47,235 nt of DNA from Defluviicoccus sp. (GTDB taxonomy: Bacteria > Pseudomonadota > Alphaproteobacteria > Rhodospirillales > Defluviicoccaceae). Every line of letters begins with the position of its first letter. The first letter of the stretch is position 1. A program made the position numbers and the translations under genes. Shown here in pieces: positions 32,402-41,799 of this stretch. The notes beneath the pieces were generated by a model. That model was not told the DNA's origin. It worked only from the letters and a program-made list of their open reading frames with translations, and did not search any database. The DNA is taken from NCBI GenBank assembly GCA_029624735.1, contig JARSSM010000009.1, positions 1 through 47,235 on the forward strand, read 5' to 3'.

Positions 32402-33885
32402 GCCGCCACCTCGTTCAAGGCTGCGGCAGCGACGACACGATCGTCAAACGGCAGCACACGGCCACCCACAATCTGGCCGGTCTCGTGTCCCTTGCCGGCG
32501 ATCAGCAGCACATCGCCCGCCGTGAGCGCGCGCACGGCGACGGCAATCGCCTCGGCACGATCAGCGATTTCGCTCGCATCCGGGCAGGCAGCGAGAATTT
32601 GTGCGCGGATTGCGTCCGGCCGCTCCGAGCGCGGATTGTCATCGGTGACGAACACCAGGTCCGCAAGGCGCGCCGCCACGGCGCCCATCTGTGGCCGCTT
32701 GCCGGCATCGCGATCGCCGCCGCAACCGAAGACGACCATCAGCCGACCGCGCGCGTGCGGGCGCAGGGCGCTCAACGCGGCAGCCAAGGCATCCGGCGTG
32801 TGGGCATAATCGACAAACACCGGGGCAGCCCCGCCCCGCCCCGCACCGACCCGCTCCAGCCGGCCCGGGACCGGCCGCAGAGTTTCGAGCGCGGCGAGCG
32901 CCACTTCCGGTACAGCACCGGTGGCGCAGGCAAGGCCCGCGGCGCAGAGCGCGTTCATGGCCTGGAAGTCGCCGATGAGCGGCAGCGTGAGCGCATGGGT
33001 CGCCATGCCGTTGATGACGACCGTCAGCGCCTGGCCAGCTTCGCTGCCCACGCGCGACACCAGCCGCAGTGCGTCGCCCGCACGGCCGTAGCTCAAAACC
33101 TTGAGGCGCGGCGAGGCGGCCGCGATGACCTGGGCCGTGTGAGGAACATCGGCGTTGATGACGGCCGTGCCGCCGGGCGCGACGCATTCGCTGAAGAGGC
33201 GCAGCTTGGCGGCGAGGTACGCCTCTTCGCTCGCGTGATAGTCCAGATGATCGCGGCCGAGCGTGGTGAACGCCGCCGCCGCGATCCGCACGCCATCGAG
33301 CCGATGTTGGTCCAAGCCGTGGCTTGAGGCTTCCAGCGCCGCGTGTTCGATCCCTTCCGCTGCCAACCGCGCCAGCGTGCGATGCAGGGCGACGGGATCG
33401 GGCGTGGTGAGGCTGCCCGGCTCCGTCGCCGTCGGCGTGACGAGGCCGAGCGTGCCGAGCGCGGCTGCCGGATGGCCCAGTGCCTGCCAGATCTGGCGCA
33501 GGAACCAAACCACCGAGGTCTTGCCGTTGGTTCCGGTCACGGCGGCAACGCATTTCGGCTGGAGGCCACAGAAGCGAGCCGCCATCAGCGCAAAACAGCG
33601 GCGCGGGTTGGCATCGACGATCAGCGGCACCGGCCCGCCAGCAGGACCGAGAAGAGGAACCGGCGGTGCGCCCTCCGACGCTACAAGCACGGCCGCCGCA
33701 CCGCGCGCGAGCGCATCGGCGATGAAACGGCTGCCGTCCAGCCGCGCGCCCGGCAGGGCGGCAAAGAGAGAACCCTGCGTAACCGTGCGCGAGTCTGATG
33801 TCAGACCGGTGATGATGACCCCTGAAGCATCGCGGTCTCCACGTAATGTGCCCGTCCCTGCGTCCAGAAGGTCAGTTAGCCGCAA
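32398..33885 (-). CDS. murE: UDP-MurNAc-L-Ala-D-Glu--2,6-diaminopimelate ligase MurE
   Basis: MurE adds the third amino acid of the stem peptide. The 495-aa protein has the P-loop VTGTNGKTSVVWFL (about 115-128), EASSHGLDQHRLDG, FVDYAHTPDAL, and the specificity motif DDNPRSE in the C-terminal domain. DNPR marks the meso-diaminopimelate type. The start is a TTG at 33885, giving the family-like MRLTDLLDAG and overlapping the ftsI end by 14 bases; no nearer ATG or GTG fits. Confidence 0.95.
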   Translation of the reverse strand: MRLTDLLDAGTGTLRGDRDASGVIITGLTSDSRTVTQGSLFAALPGARLDGSRFIADALARGAAAVLVASEGAPPVPLLGPAGGPVPLIVDANPRRCFALMAARFCGLQPKCVAAVTGTNGKTSVVWFLRQIWQALGHPAAALGTLGLVTPTATEPGSLTTPDPVALHRTLARLAAEGIEHAALEASSHGLDQHRLDGVRIAAAAFTTLGRDHLDYHASEEAYLAAKLRLFSECVAPGGTAVINADVPHTAQVIAAASPRLKVLSYGRAGDALRLVSRVGSEAGQALTVVINGMATHALTLPLIGDFQAMNALCAAGLACATGAVPEVALAALETLRPVPGRLERVGAGRGGAAPVFVDYAHTPDALAAALSALRPHARGRLMVVFGCGGDRDAGKRPQMGAVAARLADLVFVTDDNPRSERPDAIRAQILAACPDASEIADRAEAIAVAVRALTAGDVLLIAGKGHETGQIVGGRVLPFDDRVVAAAALNEVAA

Positions 33886-35671
33886 GCTGTCTGCCTTTGC
33901 TGCTGGCGATCGCTTCCCGGATCGCTTGCATCATCTGTTCCTTATGCGACGGCGCATTCCTGGCCGGCGATGTCTTGGCCTCTCTGATCTCTTCGGCCGG
34001 GGCAATCCCGAGCACGGGTGCGATCCGCGCGATGATGCGGCCCACCAGCGGCGCCGAAACCCAGCCGCCGGTCGCGTAGTTGAAGGTCTTGCGAGTGCCC
34101 TTCGGCTCGTCGACCATCGCGAAGACGACGTAGCGCGGCGCTTCCATCGGAAACGCGCCGATGAACGAGGCAACCCGCTGATCGCGGCGGTACTGCCCCT
34201 TGATCAGCTTCTCAGCGGTGCCGGTCTTGCCGCCGACATTGTAGCCGGGGACATCCGCCTTCATGCCGGTGCCAAAGCGGACGACAAGGCGCAGCATCGC
34301 CCGCATCTGCTTCGATGTCCGCGGCGAAACCACCCGCACGCCGGGCGCGAGCACAGAGTCATCGGCACACAGCAGCGAAGCCGGACGGTAAATGCCGCCA
34401 TTGACGACGGAAGCCGTGGCGGCAACCATCTGCAACGGCGTCACCGCGATGCCGTGACCGAAGCCCACCGTCATCGTGTTCACATCGCGCCAGGGGTTGG
34501 GTACCAGCGGCTTGCCGACCTCCTGCACCGGAAGATCGATCGAAGAGCTGCTCAGCATCCCAAAATGCTGCAGGTACTGCCGCTGGCGGGTGCTGCCGAT
34601 GTCGATCGCCATCAGGGCGGCGCCGATGTTGGACGAATGGATCAGGATCTCGGGCACAGACAGCCAGCGGTTCTTGGCATGGTAGTCGGAGATCGTGTGG
34701 TGCCCGATACGCAACGGCCTGGAGGCGTCGTAACCGCTCTCGAGCGTCGTCACCCCTGAATCGAGCGCCATTGCCAGCGTCAAGAGCTTGAACACCGATC
34801 CCATCTCGTAGACCCCCTGGCTAACGCGATTGAAGCGTGCCTGGTCTTCCGGATTGACCGGTGCGTTGGGATCAAAGTCGGGAAGCGAGACCATGGCGAG
34901 GAGTTCGCCGGTGGCTACGTCCAGGACCACGCCGGCGCCACCAACGGCCCGATGCTCACGCACCACCGCCAACAACTCGTCGCGCACGGTCTGCTGGATG
35001 CGCATGTCCAGCGACAAGCGAACGGTTTCGCCATTCGCCAATACCGCATCGAAACTACGTTCGATGCCGGCGACCCCGAACTCGTCGATGTCGGCGCGGC
35101 CGAGCACGTGCGCCGAGCTGCGCCCTTGCGGATAGACGCGCCGGTATTCGGTGCGGAACCCAAGGCCGGGAATGCCAAGCCGGTTGACGGCATTCTGCTC
35201 CGCCGGATTGAGATTTCGCCGCAGCCAGACAAAACGGCTGTCATGCGTGAGCATGGACAGCAGCCAGTTCCGATCCAGCGACGGAAACACCTGCGCCAGT
35301 GCCGCAGACGCCGCCCGCGGATCGAGGACTTCCTTCGGATCGGCGAACAGCGATGCGGTCGGCAGGCTGGTTGCCAGCAGGACACCGTTGCGATCGACAA
35401 TGTCGCCGCGGCCGACGGTCCCGGTGACCGCCGCTGCCGCCGGCCCGTCAGCAGAACCGCCACCGAAAGCGCCGAGATCGACCAGACGGCCGGCACAGAT
35501 GAGAAAAGCGACAACGAACACCAGGCCGGCAGCCAGCAGACGGTCGCGCGCTGTCTCCAGCGCCCGCAACCGCAGCCCCTCGGCATCGCCAGCAGCCACA
35601 GCCGAGGCCGGCATCGAAGCTGGCTGGCGGCTTTCACCGGCAGCCGGTGCGCGAACCTTGCCGGCGTTCAT
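33872..35671 (-). CDS. ftsI: Septal peptidoglycan transpeptidase FtsI (PBP3)
   Basis: FtsI cross-links septal peptidoglycan together with FtsW. The 599-aa class B penicillin-binding protein has a long cytoplasmic start of about 45 residues and one membrane helix (about 45-65, LLAAGLVFVVAFLICAG). The PBP dimer domain follows, then the transpeptidase with SVFK (Ser near 290), SSN (near 343) and KTGTAEK (near 479). The ATG overlaps the ftsL stop by four bases. Confidence 0.96.
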   Translation of the reverse strand: MNAGKVRAPAAGESRQPASMPASAVAAGDAEGLRLRALETARDRLLAAGLVFVVAFLICAGRLVDLGAFGGGSADGPAAAAVTGTVGRGDIVDRNGVLLATSLPTASLFADPKEVLDPRAASAALAQVFPSLDRNWLLSMLTHDSRFVWLRRNLNPAEQNAVNRLGIPGLGFRTEYRRVYPQGRSSAHVLGRADIDEFGVAGIERSFDAVLANGETVRLSLDMRIQQTVRDELLAVVREHRAVGGAGVVLDVATGELLAMVSLPDFDPNAPVNPEDQARFNRVSQGVYEMGSVFKLLTLAMALDSGVTTLESGYDASRPLRIGHHTISDYHAKNRWLSVPEILIHSSNIGAALMAIDIGSTRQRQYLQHFGMLSSSSIDLPVQEVGKPLVPNPWRDVNTMTVGFGHGIAVTPLQMVAATASVVNGGIYRPASLLCADDSVLAPGVRVVSPRTSKQMRAMLRLVVRFGTGMKADVPGYNVGGKTGTAEKLIKGQYRRDQRVASFIGAFPMEAPRYVVFAMVDEPKGTRKTFNYATGGWVSAPLVGRIIARIAPVLGIAPAEEIREAKTSPARNAPSHKEQMMQAIREAIASSKGRQLAAN

Positions 35672-36039
35672 CGCCGTGCTCCCATCGCCACGGGCCGCTG
35701 CTTGACCTGCGCCGTACTAGCAACCTGGCCGCTCTGCTGGTCGAAGCGCGGATCGTCGAGACCAGCGAAGGTCGCGAGCTGAGCCGGCTCGATCGGCACC
35801 AGTCCCAAATGCTGCGTTGCCAGTCCGCGTAGCCGATCGGGTTCGGTCCGGTAGCTGAACTCAGCCTTCAAGATCTGGATCGTCTGCTTCTCCTGCACGA
35901 TCCGCTCGTTGAGGTGCGCGAGCTCTTCTTCATAAGCCTGGACCTGGTACTTGATCGCCATCAGCACGACGGCAAGCGCCACCGTCAATAAGCCGCAGAG
36001 GACCGCCGCCTGCCGCATCAGGTTCGACCAGGCGCTCAT
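35668..36039 (-). CDS. ftsL: Cell division protein FtsL
   Basis: FtsL is a small bitopic divisome protein that pairs with FtsB and activates FtsWI. The 123-aa protein has a short cytoplasmic tail and one membrane helix at about 10-28 ([20 protein letters not shown]). A periplasmic coiled coil follows ([19 protein letters not shown]), then the [19 protein letters not shown] segment seen in alphaproteobacterial FtsL. Sequence is weakly conserved in this family; position between rsmH and ftsI with four-base overlaps on both sides makes the call strong. Confidence 0.9.
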   Translation of the reverse strand: MSAWSNLMRQAAVLCGLLTVALAVVLMAIKYQVQAYEEELAHLNERIVQEKQTIQILKAEFSYRTEPDRLRGLATQHLGLVPIEPAQLATFAGLDDPRFDQQSGQVASTAQVKQRPVAMGARR

Positions 36040-37016
36040 GCCGCTCTCCTTTCCACTGACCGCCCGGATCTGGGCGAGGCTTCAGTACGTTCAGCCGCGC
36101 GGACCCGCGCCGAGCGCGCCCGCGGATTGCCTGCAATTTCTGCCGCCGCCGGCCGCAGTGCGCGTCGCGTCAAGAGCCGGAAGGTGGGTGCGGGGGTGGC
36201 GCCTTCTACGATCGGCTGGTGCCGCGATGGCCGCGGCTCAAGCCCACAGCATGCCCTGAGGAAGGCCTTGACCCGCCGATCCTCAAGGGAATGGAAGGAC
36301 ACGACAACGAGCCGCCCCCCCGGCGCAAGCAGGTGCTCGGTCGCGTCCAAGCCGCGGTCGAGCTCGCCCAACTCGTCATTGACGACGATGCGCAAGGCCT
36401 GGAACGTTCGCGTCGCCGGATCGATGCCCTGATCGCCGCGCGGCAAGACGGCACGGACGATCGAGGCGAGCTGGCCGGTGCCGACGATCGGCCGTTCGGC
36501 GCGGGCCTTGATGATCGCAGCCGCAATGCGGCGCGCCGCCCGCTCCTCCCCGTAGGTCGCAAGGATGTGGGCAAGCTCGCCCTCGCCTGCACTGTTAACG
36601 ACATCGGCCGCCGTTGGCTGCGCGTCGCGGTCCATGCGCATGTCGAGCGGACCTTCGCCCTGAAACGAAAAGCCGCGCGCGGGATCATCGAGCTGAGCCG
36701 ACGAGACGCCGAGATCGAGGGCAATGCCGTCGACGCGGCCAACGCTGGCTTCAGCCAGCAATGCCGCCATGTCACCGAAGCAGCCGTGCAGCAGCGTCAG
36801 CCGATCGCCGGCCCGCTGTTTGAGGTCCTGGGCACGGGACAGTGCGTCGCGATCACGATCGATCGCCACCACGCGGCACGGCGCAGCATTCAAGATGGCT
36901 TGCGTGTAGCCGCCGCCGCCGAAGGTTGCGTCGACATAGAGCGCACCGTCGCGGGGACTCAAGAGCTGCACGACCTCCGCCAACATCACCGGCACATGAT
37001 CGAGCGTGTCAGCCAT
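36036..37016 (-). CDS. rsmH: 16S rRNA m4C1402 methyltransferase RsmH
   Basis: RsmH (MraW) methylates N4 of C1402 in 16S rRNA with SAM. The 326-aa protein begins with [11 protein letters not shown] and has the SAM motif [16 protein letters not shown] (about 27-42). [19 protein letters not shown] and the C-terminal [17 protein letters not shown] are both family signatures. The frame is open to 37175, but ATG 37016 overlaps the mraZ stop by one base (TGATG) and is the family start. Confidence 0.96.
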   Translation of the reverse strand: MADTLDHVPVMLAEVVQLLSPRDGALYVDATFGGGGYTQAILNAAPCRVVAIDRDRDALSRAQDLKQRAGDRLTLLHGCFGDMAALLAEASVGRVDGIALDLGVSSAQLDDPARGFSFQGEGPLDMRMDRDAQPTAADVVNSAGEGELAHILATYGEERAARRIAAAIIKARAERPIVGTGQLASIVRAVLPRGDQGIDPATRTFQALRIVVNDELGELDRGLDATEHLLAPGGRLVVVSFHSLEDRRVKAFLRACCGLEPRPSRHQPIVEGATPAPTFRLLTRRALRPAAAEIAGNPRARSARVRAAERTEASPRSGRSVERRAA

Positions 37017-37486
37017 CAGCGTTCGTGCCCTTGCGGCCGCAGCTTCAAGGTCGGCCCGCCGGTCTTGATGCGCTCGACCACCTCGCGGCGGCTCTCCTGA
37101 TACGTGTCCGGGTTCCAGATCTGAAAGCGGCGGCCGCGGCCGACGAACAGCGCCTCGCCATCGATGCCGGCGCACGCAATCAGCTCCGCCGGCAGCACGA
37201 CGCGCCCCTCAGGATCGAAGGGAAGCTGATGCGCGCTCTCCAGGAGGACCATGGCAAGCTCGTCCTGATCACGGGAGAACATGTTCAGATCGTCCACGCT
37301 TTCAGCTACGCGGGTCATGTAATCCTCGTCGCACGCCTCGACGGCGGCATCCTTGAACAGCGGGTAGGCATAGACACCGGCAAAGCCACCGTTGGACGGC
37401 TGCAGGGCATCGCGGAAAGGCTTAGGCACCGACACCCGGCCCTTGCGATCGATCTTGTTGATGTAACGGCCGACCAATAACGGCAT
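37016..37486 (-). CDS. mraZ: Transcriptional regulator MraZ
   Basis: MraZ is a DNA-binding regulator of the dcw cluster with an AbrB-like swapped-hairpin fold. The 156-aa protein has the N-terminal repeat [19 protein letters not shown] (about 9-27) and the second repeat [19 protein letters not shown] (about 91-109). The DNA-contact Arg in each DxxGR is present. It heads the cluster, and its own operator and promoter are visible 100 bases upstream, so autoregulation is likely. Confidence 0.96.
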   Translation of the reverse strand: MPLLVGRYINKIDRKGRVSVPKPFRDALQPSNGGFAGVYAYPLFKDAAVEACDEDYMTRVAESVDDLNMFSRDQDELAMVLLESAHQLPFDPEGRVVLPAELIACAGIDGEALFVGRGRRFQIWNPDTYQESRREVVERIKTGGPTLKLRPQGHER

Positions 37487-37585
37487 ATCTGCCCTCGGGG
37501 GAAGCCCGAATCACACAACAGCTTGTATCGAGGGCCGCTTCGCGGCGATGCCAAGGCTGCATTGCGCCAACGTGCGTCTCCATAA

Positions 37586-37620
37586 TGGGATAGCATGGGT
37601 AGCGATGGGCGTCAATGGTT
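37586..37620 (+). promoter_or_regulatory. MraZ operator: four TGGGN-type boxes at 10-bp period
   Basis: Read on the plus strand: TGGGA (37586), TGGGT (37596), TGGGC (37606) and a weaker TGGTT (37616), each separated by exactly 5 bases. TGGGN repeats with 5-base spacers are the known MraZ-binding pattern. They cover both hexamers of the mraZ promoter on the minus strand, so bound MraZ should block RNA polymerase. Confidence 0.85.
37587..37615 (-). promoter_or_regulatory. Putative promoter of the mraZ/dcw cluster
   Basis: On the minus strand, TTGACG (37615-37610) and TATCCC (37592-37587) are 17 bases apart, and the -10 is preceded by TGC (extended -10). Transcription would start near 37580, leaving a 5' leader of about 94 nt before the mraZ ATG at 37486. 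It lies inside the MraZ boxes. Confidence 0.6.
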
Positions 37621-37855
37621 CATGATGGTCTGGTCTGGTTTAACAAAGTCTTGACGAACCCGCGAATCGCTCTCGGCGCACACCTTTCAAGTCGATGCAA
37701 AGTCGGCGAGGGACAGTCGACTTGGCAATTCCGCGGTTCGATTCGGCCTGCTTGCGAATCGACGCTGGACTCTCCCAGCGATGACAGACCAGGCAGCGCG
37801 ATTTGTTCTTTTTCTGTTCTTGTTCGCGGCGCCAGCCAAAGATCTCGGAGAAGAA
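37621..37855. other. Gene-free gap with two hairpins between rnpB and the mraZ promoter
   Basis: No credible ORF is seen in these 235 bases. Two perfect inverted repeats are present: CAAGTCGA (37688-37695) with TCGACTTG (37717-37724), loop 21; and TCGATTCG (37738-37745) with CGAATCGA (37755-37762), loop 9. They lie 94-168 bases past the 3' end of rnpB on the minus strand. They may act in rnpB termination or belong to a small RNA; no T tract follows. Confidence 0.45.
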
Positions 37856-38255
<400 letters not shown>

Positions 38256-38261
38256 CCTTGG

Positions 38262-38289
38262 AGTCTAGACGCTTAGCGCCGCTCGTCAA
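38262..38289 (-). promoter_or_regulatory. Putative promoter of rnpB
   Basis: On the minus strand TTGACG (38289-38284) and TAGACT (38267-38262) are 16 bases apart. The predicted start falls 6-7 bases on, at 38255-38256, exactly at the P1 helix. It lies between the amidase stop and rnpB. Confidence 0.65.
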
Positions 38290-38315
38290 GGCCGCCCCCC
38301 CGATCACTCTGGCCA

Positions 38316-38996
38316 TCAGCCGATGGCAGCGATCCGCTCGGCGAGCCCGCGAGCAAGCCGCGCGGTTTCGAAGTCGATGCGGCCGTTGACGCGCGCGGGG
38401 CGAAAATGACGCTGAAACGCCCGCACGCTGGCGAACAGATCGACGGTCTCGTAGCCGCAGGCGGCGAGCAACGCCCGCATGCTATCGGCATCCATGGTGC
38501 AGCGGTCGGACTCCTGCGGCCAGATGCCGACACCGGCCCAGGCGAACCGGCGCCAGTCGAAAAGCTCGCCGGGATCGCTCTTCCGCCGCGGCGCAATGTC
38601 CGAATGGCCGACGACGTTGCAGGGCGGGATGCGATAGCGGCGCACGAGTGCGGACGCCAGCGCCACCAGCGCGGTCATCTGCGGTTCCGGGAACGGCCGG
38701 TAGCCGAACTCGTGACCAGGATTGACGAGTTCGATGCCAATCGAGCGCGCATTGAGGCCGGTGGCACCGTGCCAATAGGACTCCCCGGCATGCCAGGCGC
38801 GATCCTTGTCGGCAACCAAACGATAAAGCGTGCCATCCTCGTCGATCAGGAGGTGCGCGCTCACCTTCGCCTGCGGGTCGGTCAGCCGGTCCAGCGCCTC
38901 GGCCGCCGTCGGCATGCCCGTGTAGTGGATGACGAGCATGTCGATTGGCGCCCCCTCCGGCCGGGCGTCGAAGTTCGGCGAAGGCCTGAGGCGCAT
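38316..38996 (-). CDS. N-acetylmuramoyl-L-alanine amidase, AmpD-like (Amidase_2)
   Basis: This zinc amidase cleaves the bond between MurNAc (or anhydro-MurNAc) and L-alanine. The 226-aa protein has the Amidase_2 ligands: His in MLVIHYTG (about 20-27), and His and Asp in VVGHSDIAPRRKSDPG (about 128-143). The WHAGESYWHG region is also typical. A C-terminal helical segment (LLAACGY ... AFQRHF) resembles a short peptidoglycan-binding domain. No signal peptide is seen, which favours cytoplasmic muropeptide recycling (AmpD) over an exported AmiD. The ATG overlaps the DMT gene stop by one base. Confidence 0.9.
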   Translation of the reverse strand: MRLRPSPNFDARPEGAPIDMLVIHYTGMPTAAEALDRLTDPQAKVSAHLLIDEDGTLYRLVADKDRAWHAGESYWHGATGLNARSIGIELVNPGHEFGYRPFPEPQMTALVALASALVRRYRIPPCNVVGHSDIAPRRKSDPGELFDWRRFAWAGVGIWPQESDRCTMDADSMRALLAACGYETVDLFASVRAFQRHFRPARVNGRIDFETARLARGLAERIAAIG

Positions 38997-39907
38997 CAGC
39001 CGTGCCCGCGCGGCCCGGTCCGGCGCCCGCCCAAGAACTGGATCATCGCCACGCCGGTGATTGTCAGGGCGCCGCCGATCAGGATCGGCATGCTCAGCTC
39101 CTCCCCCAACAGGAGCGCCGCCAACAGGACCGCAAGCACGGGTGCCAACAGCGTCAACGGAACAACCTGGTTGACCTCGTATTTCTCAACGAGATGGTAC
39201 CACAGCCCGTAGGCCGTAATCGACGCACCGACGGCCATGTACGCGATCGCCGCCCAGCCGAGCCAGTTTGCACCCACAAGGGCTTTGCCCTGCCCCCGCT
39301 CCAGCAGCAAGCTCCAGCCCAGAAGCTGCGGCGCGGCGAGCGCGGCAACCCAGGCATTGAGCTGGAACGCGTTCATATGCCCTAACCCCTTGATCAGGAG
39401 GTTGGACACCGACCAGGCCAGCGCACCGCCGACCACCGCCAGAAGGTGCGGCACGCTCAACGGATTGCCGGACGTACCCGCCAGCAGGTAGACGCCGGAG
39501 AACGCGACCAGCATGCCGATGATCTGCCAGCGCCGCAAACGCTCGCGATAGACGAGAAATGCGAGCAGAGCGCTGAACGGCACCGTCAGCTGGGCCGCGA
39601 TCGCCGCCGGCCCGGCATCAACGCCCGACATACCAAAGAATAAGAGACCGAAATGGCAGCAGCCGAAAACGACCGACAGCACCATGACCCGCCGGGTGCG
39701 CCGACCGAGCGGCTGCCGCAGGTACGGCGCCAGCAGCAGCGCGACAAGGCCAAAGCGCAGCGCGATCAGAAACAGCGGCGGAAACTGCTGCACACCGATC
39801 TTGCCAGCGATGAAGTTGAAGGCCCACAAGACGACCACGGCGAGCGCAGCGGTCAGATCGAGTGGCGTCAGGACGGGCGGCGCCGCCGTCCGGGGCGGTA
39901 CGGACAA
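38996..39907 (-). CDS. DMT/EamA-family membrane transporter
   Basis: This is a 303-aa permease of the drug/metabolite transporter superfamily with about ten membrane helices in two EamA repeats. The first starts at LTAALAVVVLWAFNFIAGKIG; the second spans about 155-295 and ends with PILIGGALTITGVAMI. Its substrate cannot be told; relatives export amino acids or other small metabolites. It starts two bases after djlA and overlaps the amidase by one base, so the three genes probably form one operon ahead of rnpB. Confidence 0.88.
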   Translation of the reverse strand: MSVPPRTAAPPVLTPLDLTAALAVVVLWAFNFIAGKIGVQQFPPLFLIALRFGLVALLLAPYLRQPLGRRTRRVMVLSVVFGCCHFGLLFFGMSGVDAGPAAIAAQLTVPFSALLAFLVYRERLRRWQIIGMLVAFSGVYLLAGTSGNPLSVPHLLAVVGGALAWSVSNLLIKGLGHMNAFQLNAWVAALAAPQLLGWSLLLERGQGKALVGANWLGWAAIAYMAVGASITAYGLWYHLVEKYEVNQVVPLTLLAPVLAVLLAALLLGEELSMPILIGGALTITGVAMIQFLGGRRTGPRGHG

Positions 39908-39909
39908 GG

Positions 39910-40668
39910 CTATTTGAGCCCCCGCTCTTTGACGATCTGATCGTAGGCGGCATTGATCGTCGCCATGCGCTCGTTGACGACCTTGAGAAAGTCCTTCGGC
40001 AGCCCCTTGGAGACCAGCGCATCGGGGTGGTTCTCGCGGATCAGGCGGCGATAGGTCTTCTTGATCTCCTCGTTGCTGGCGCTCACCGCAACGCCCAGCA
40101 CCGCATACGGATCCGTGGCTCGCGATTGGGTGAAGGGAGCCCGGAGCCGCTCGAAATCCACGCCTGCGAGACCGAAGATTTCCGCCAAGTGGCGCAGATA
40201 GCTGAGTTCGGCGCGGGTGATCTCGCCATCGGCGCGCGCAACGCAGAACAGGCCGGTGAGCAGTTCCTCCAGTACCGCCCGATCGTCTCTGAACAGCACA
40301 GCGACCTGGCGGGCGTAGGGCTCGTAGCCGTCGGCGTCGCTCTTGGCGGCATCGAAGATCCGACCGACGGTACGCATATCCTCCGGCCGGATACGAAACA
40401 CCTGCTTGAAGGCATTGACCTCGGCACGACTGACGGCGCCATCGACCTTGGCCATCTTGGCACCGAGCACAATTACGGCAACGCTGAAGATCATCTCCTT
40501 GGTGGCGCGGCCCGTGTCCGGTCCGCCCAGCCGCGGTGGCCAGTCTGCCGTAGCGGGAGCCTTGAGCGCGTCGTAGGCGTGGCCGGCGGCGGCGCCCAAA
40601 ATTGCGCCGAACGGCCCGCCCATCGCAAAGCCGGCCATGCTGCCGATGATCTTGCCCCAGATGCTCAT
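39910..40668 (-). CDS. djlA: DjlA-like co-chaperone (TerB and J domains)
   Basis: This is a membrane-associated J-domain protein that stimulates DnaK. The 252-aa protein begins with a Gly-rich hydrophobic segment (GKIIGSMAGFAMGGPFGAILGAAAG). A TerB-like helical domain follows (about 55-170, FSVAVIVLGAKMAKVDGAVSRAEV), and then a C-terminal J domain with the HPD motif in RENHPDAL. This is the standard DjlA layout. It heads the djlA-DMT-amidase operon and is divergent from the SDR gene across 208 bases in which no convincing promoter was seen. Confidence 0.9.
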   Translation of the reverse strand: MSIWGKIIGSMAGFAMGGPFGAILGAAAGHAYDALKAPATADWPPRLGGPDTGRATKEMIFSVAVIVLGAKMAKVDGAVSRAEVNAFKQVFRIRPEDMRTVGRIFDAAKSDADGYEPYARQVAVLFRDDRAVLEELLTGLFCVARADGEITRAELSYLRHLAEIFGLAGVDFERLRAPFTQSRATDPYAVLGVAVSASNEEIKKTYRRLIRENHPDALVSKGLPKDFLKVVNERMATINAAYDQIVKERGLK

Positions 40669-40876
40669 CCGATACTCACCGCCGCCGGCGCCTTTCGTTC
40701 ATCCCGCCCGCGCTTGCCAATGCCCTGCCCCGCCGCCGCACCGACCGCCAATCGCTCGCGGCAGGTACAAGAAGCGGTACCGGCGCGCAACGATCAAGGA
40801 CCTTGCGTCTCGGCAGGACCAGAGGCACGGTGAGACCGATCGCAGACGTGCGGACAACCGGGATCGGGAGGGCGGC

Positions 40877-41782
40877 ATGGCAGCGGACGGAGGCAGTCTC
40901 GGCGGCAAGGTCTGCCTTGTCAGCGGCGGGAGCGCCGGCATCGGCCGCGTCACCGCGCGGGCACTCGCGGAGCGCGGGGCATGCGTCACCATCGTCGGCC
41001 GCGATGCCGTGCGTGGACAATCCGCCCTGACGGCCATTCGCGCCCAATCCCGAAACGACAACGTTCACTTCCTGCAAGCCGACCTTTCCGACCAAACCGC
41101 GATCCGCAGCCTGGCCGCAGCGTTCGCCGACCGGCATGGGCGGCTTGACGTGCTCGTCAACAATGCCGGCGCCATGTTCGGCAAGCGGCAGGAAAGCGCC
41201 CAGGGCTGCGAGATGACGTTTGCGCTCAACCACCTGGGCTATTTCCTGCTGACGCTTCTGCTGCTGCCGGTCCTGCAGGCCGCGGCGCCCGCGCGCGTCG
41301 TTGTGGTGGCCTCCGAAGCCCACCGCGGCGTCACGCTCGATTTCGACGACTTGCACGCGACGCACAGCTATCACGGCTGGCAGGCCTACAAGCGCTCCAA
41401 GCTCGCCAACATCCTGTTCACGCATGAACTCGCGCGCCGGCTCGACTGGCAGCAGGTCACGGTCAACGCCCTGCATCCAGGCTTTGTCGCGACCGATATC
41501 GGTATCCGCCACGGTTTCCTGCCTGGCTTCTTGTGGTGGCTGGCCAAGCGCGGCGCCACCGATGTCGAAACCGGCGCCCTGACATCCATTCATCTCGCCG
41601 CCAGCAGCGAAGTAGAGGGGATGCATGGTCGCTACTTCATCAAGTGCCGGCCGGCAAACGCGTCGCCGGCAGCACATGACCGCGCCGCTGCCTTGCGCCT
41701 GTGGGAGGAGAGCACACGCATGACGGAGATTGCCGCAGACCTGGTGCCACCACCGCTTCCGCATCCCGACGCCGCGAGTTGA
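40877..41782 (+). CDS. Short-chain dehydrogenase/reductase
   Basis: This is a 301-aa NAD(P)-dependent oxidoreductase of the classical SDR fold, closest in pattern to retinol-dehydrogenase/WW-domain-oxidoreductase-like proteins. The cofactor motif is SGGSAGIG (a variant of TGxxxGIG, about 18-25), followed by NNAG (about 92-95), the serine region VVVASEAH and the active-site YKRSK. LHPGFVATDIG marks the substrate side. The frame is open from 40637, but ATG 40877 has GGGAGG five bases upstream and starts just before the Rossmann fold. The substrate is unknown. Confidence 0.88.
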   Translation: MAADGGSLGGKVCLVSGGSAGIGRVTARALAERGACVTIVGRDAVRGQSALTAIRAQSRNDNVHFLQADLSDQTAIRSLAAAFADRHGRLDVLVNNAGAMFGKRQESAQGCEMTFALNHLGYFLLTLLLLPVLQAAAPARVVVVASEAHRGVTLDFDDLHATHSYHGWQAYKRSKLANILFTHELARRLDWQQVTVNALHPGFVATDIGIRHGFLPGFLWWLAKRGATDVETGALTSIHLAASSEVEGMHGRYFIKCRPANASPAAHDRAAALRLWEESTRMTEIAADLVPPPLPHPDAAS

Positions 41783-41799
41783 AAGGGACTTAGACCGCA

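Noticed and set aside
30986..32809. A 607-codon plus-strand frame opposite murF and murE
   Set aside because: Its translation is low-complexity and has no family motif, while the minus strand carries all MurF and MurE catalytic motifs. High GC content makes long antisense frames common here; those at 19572-21071 and 24702-26450 were rejected for the same reason.
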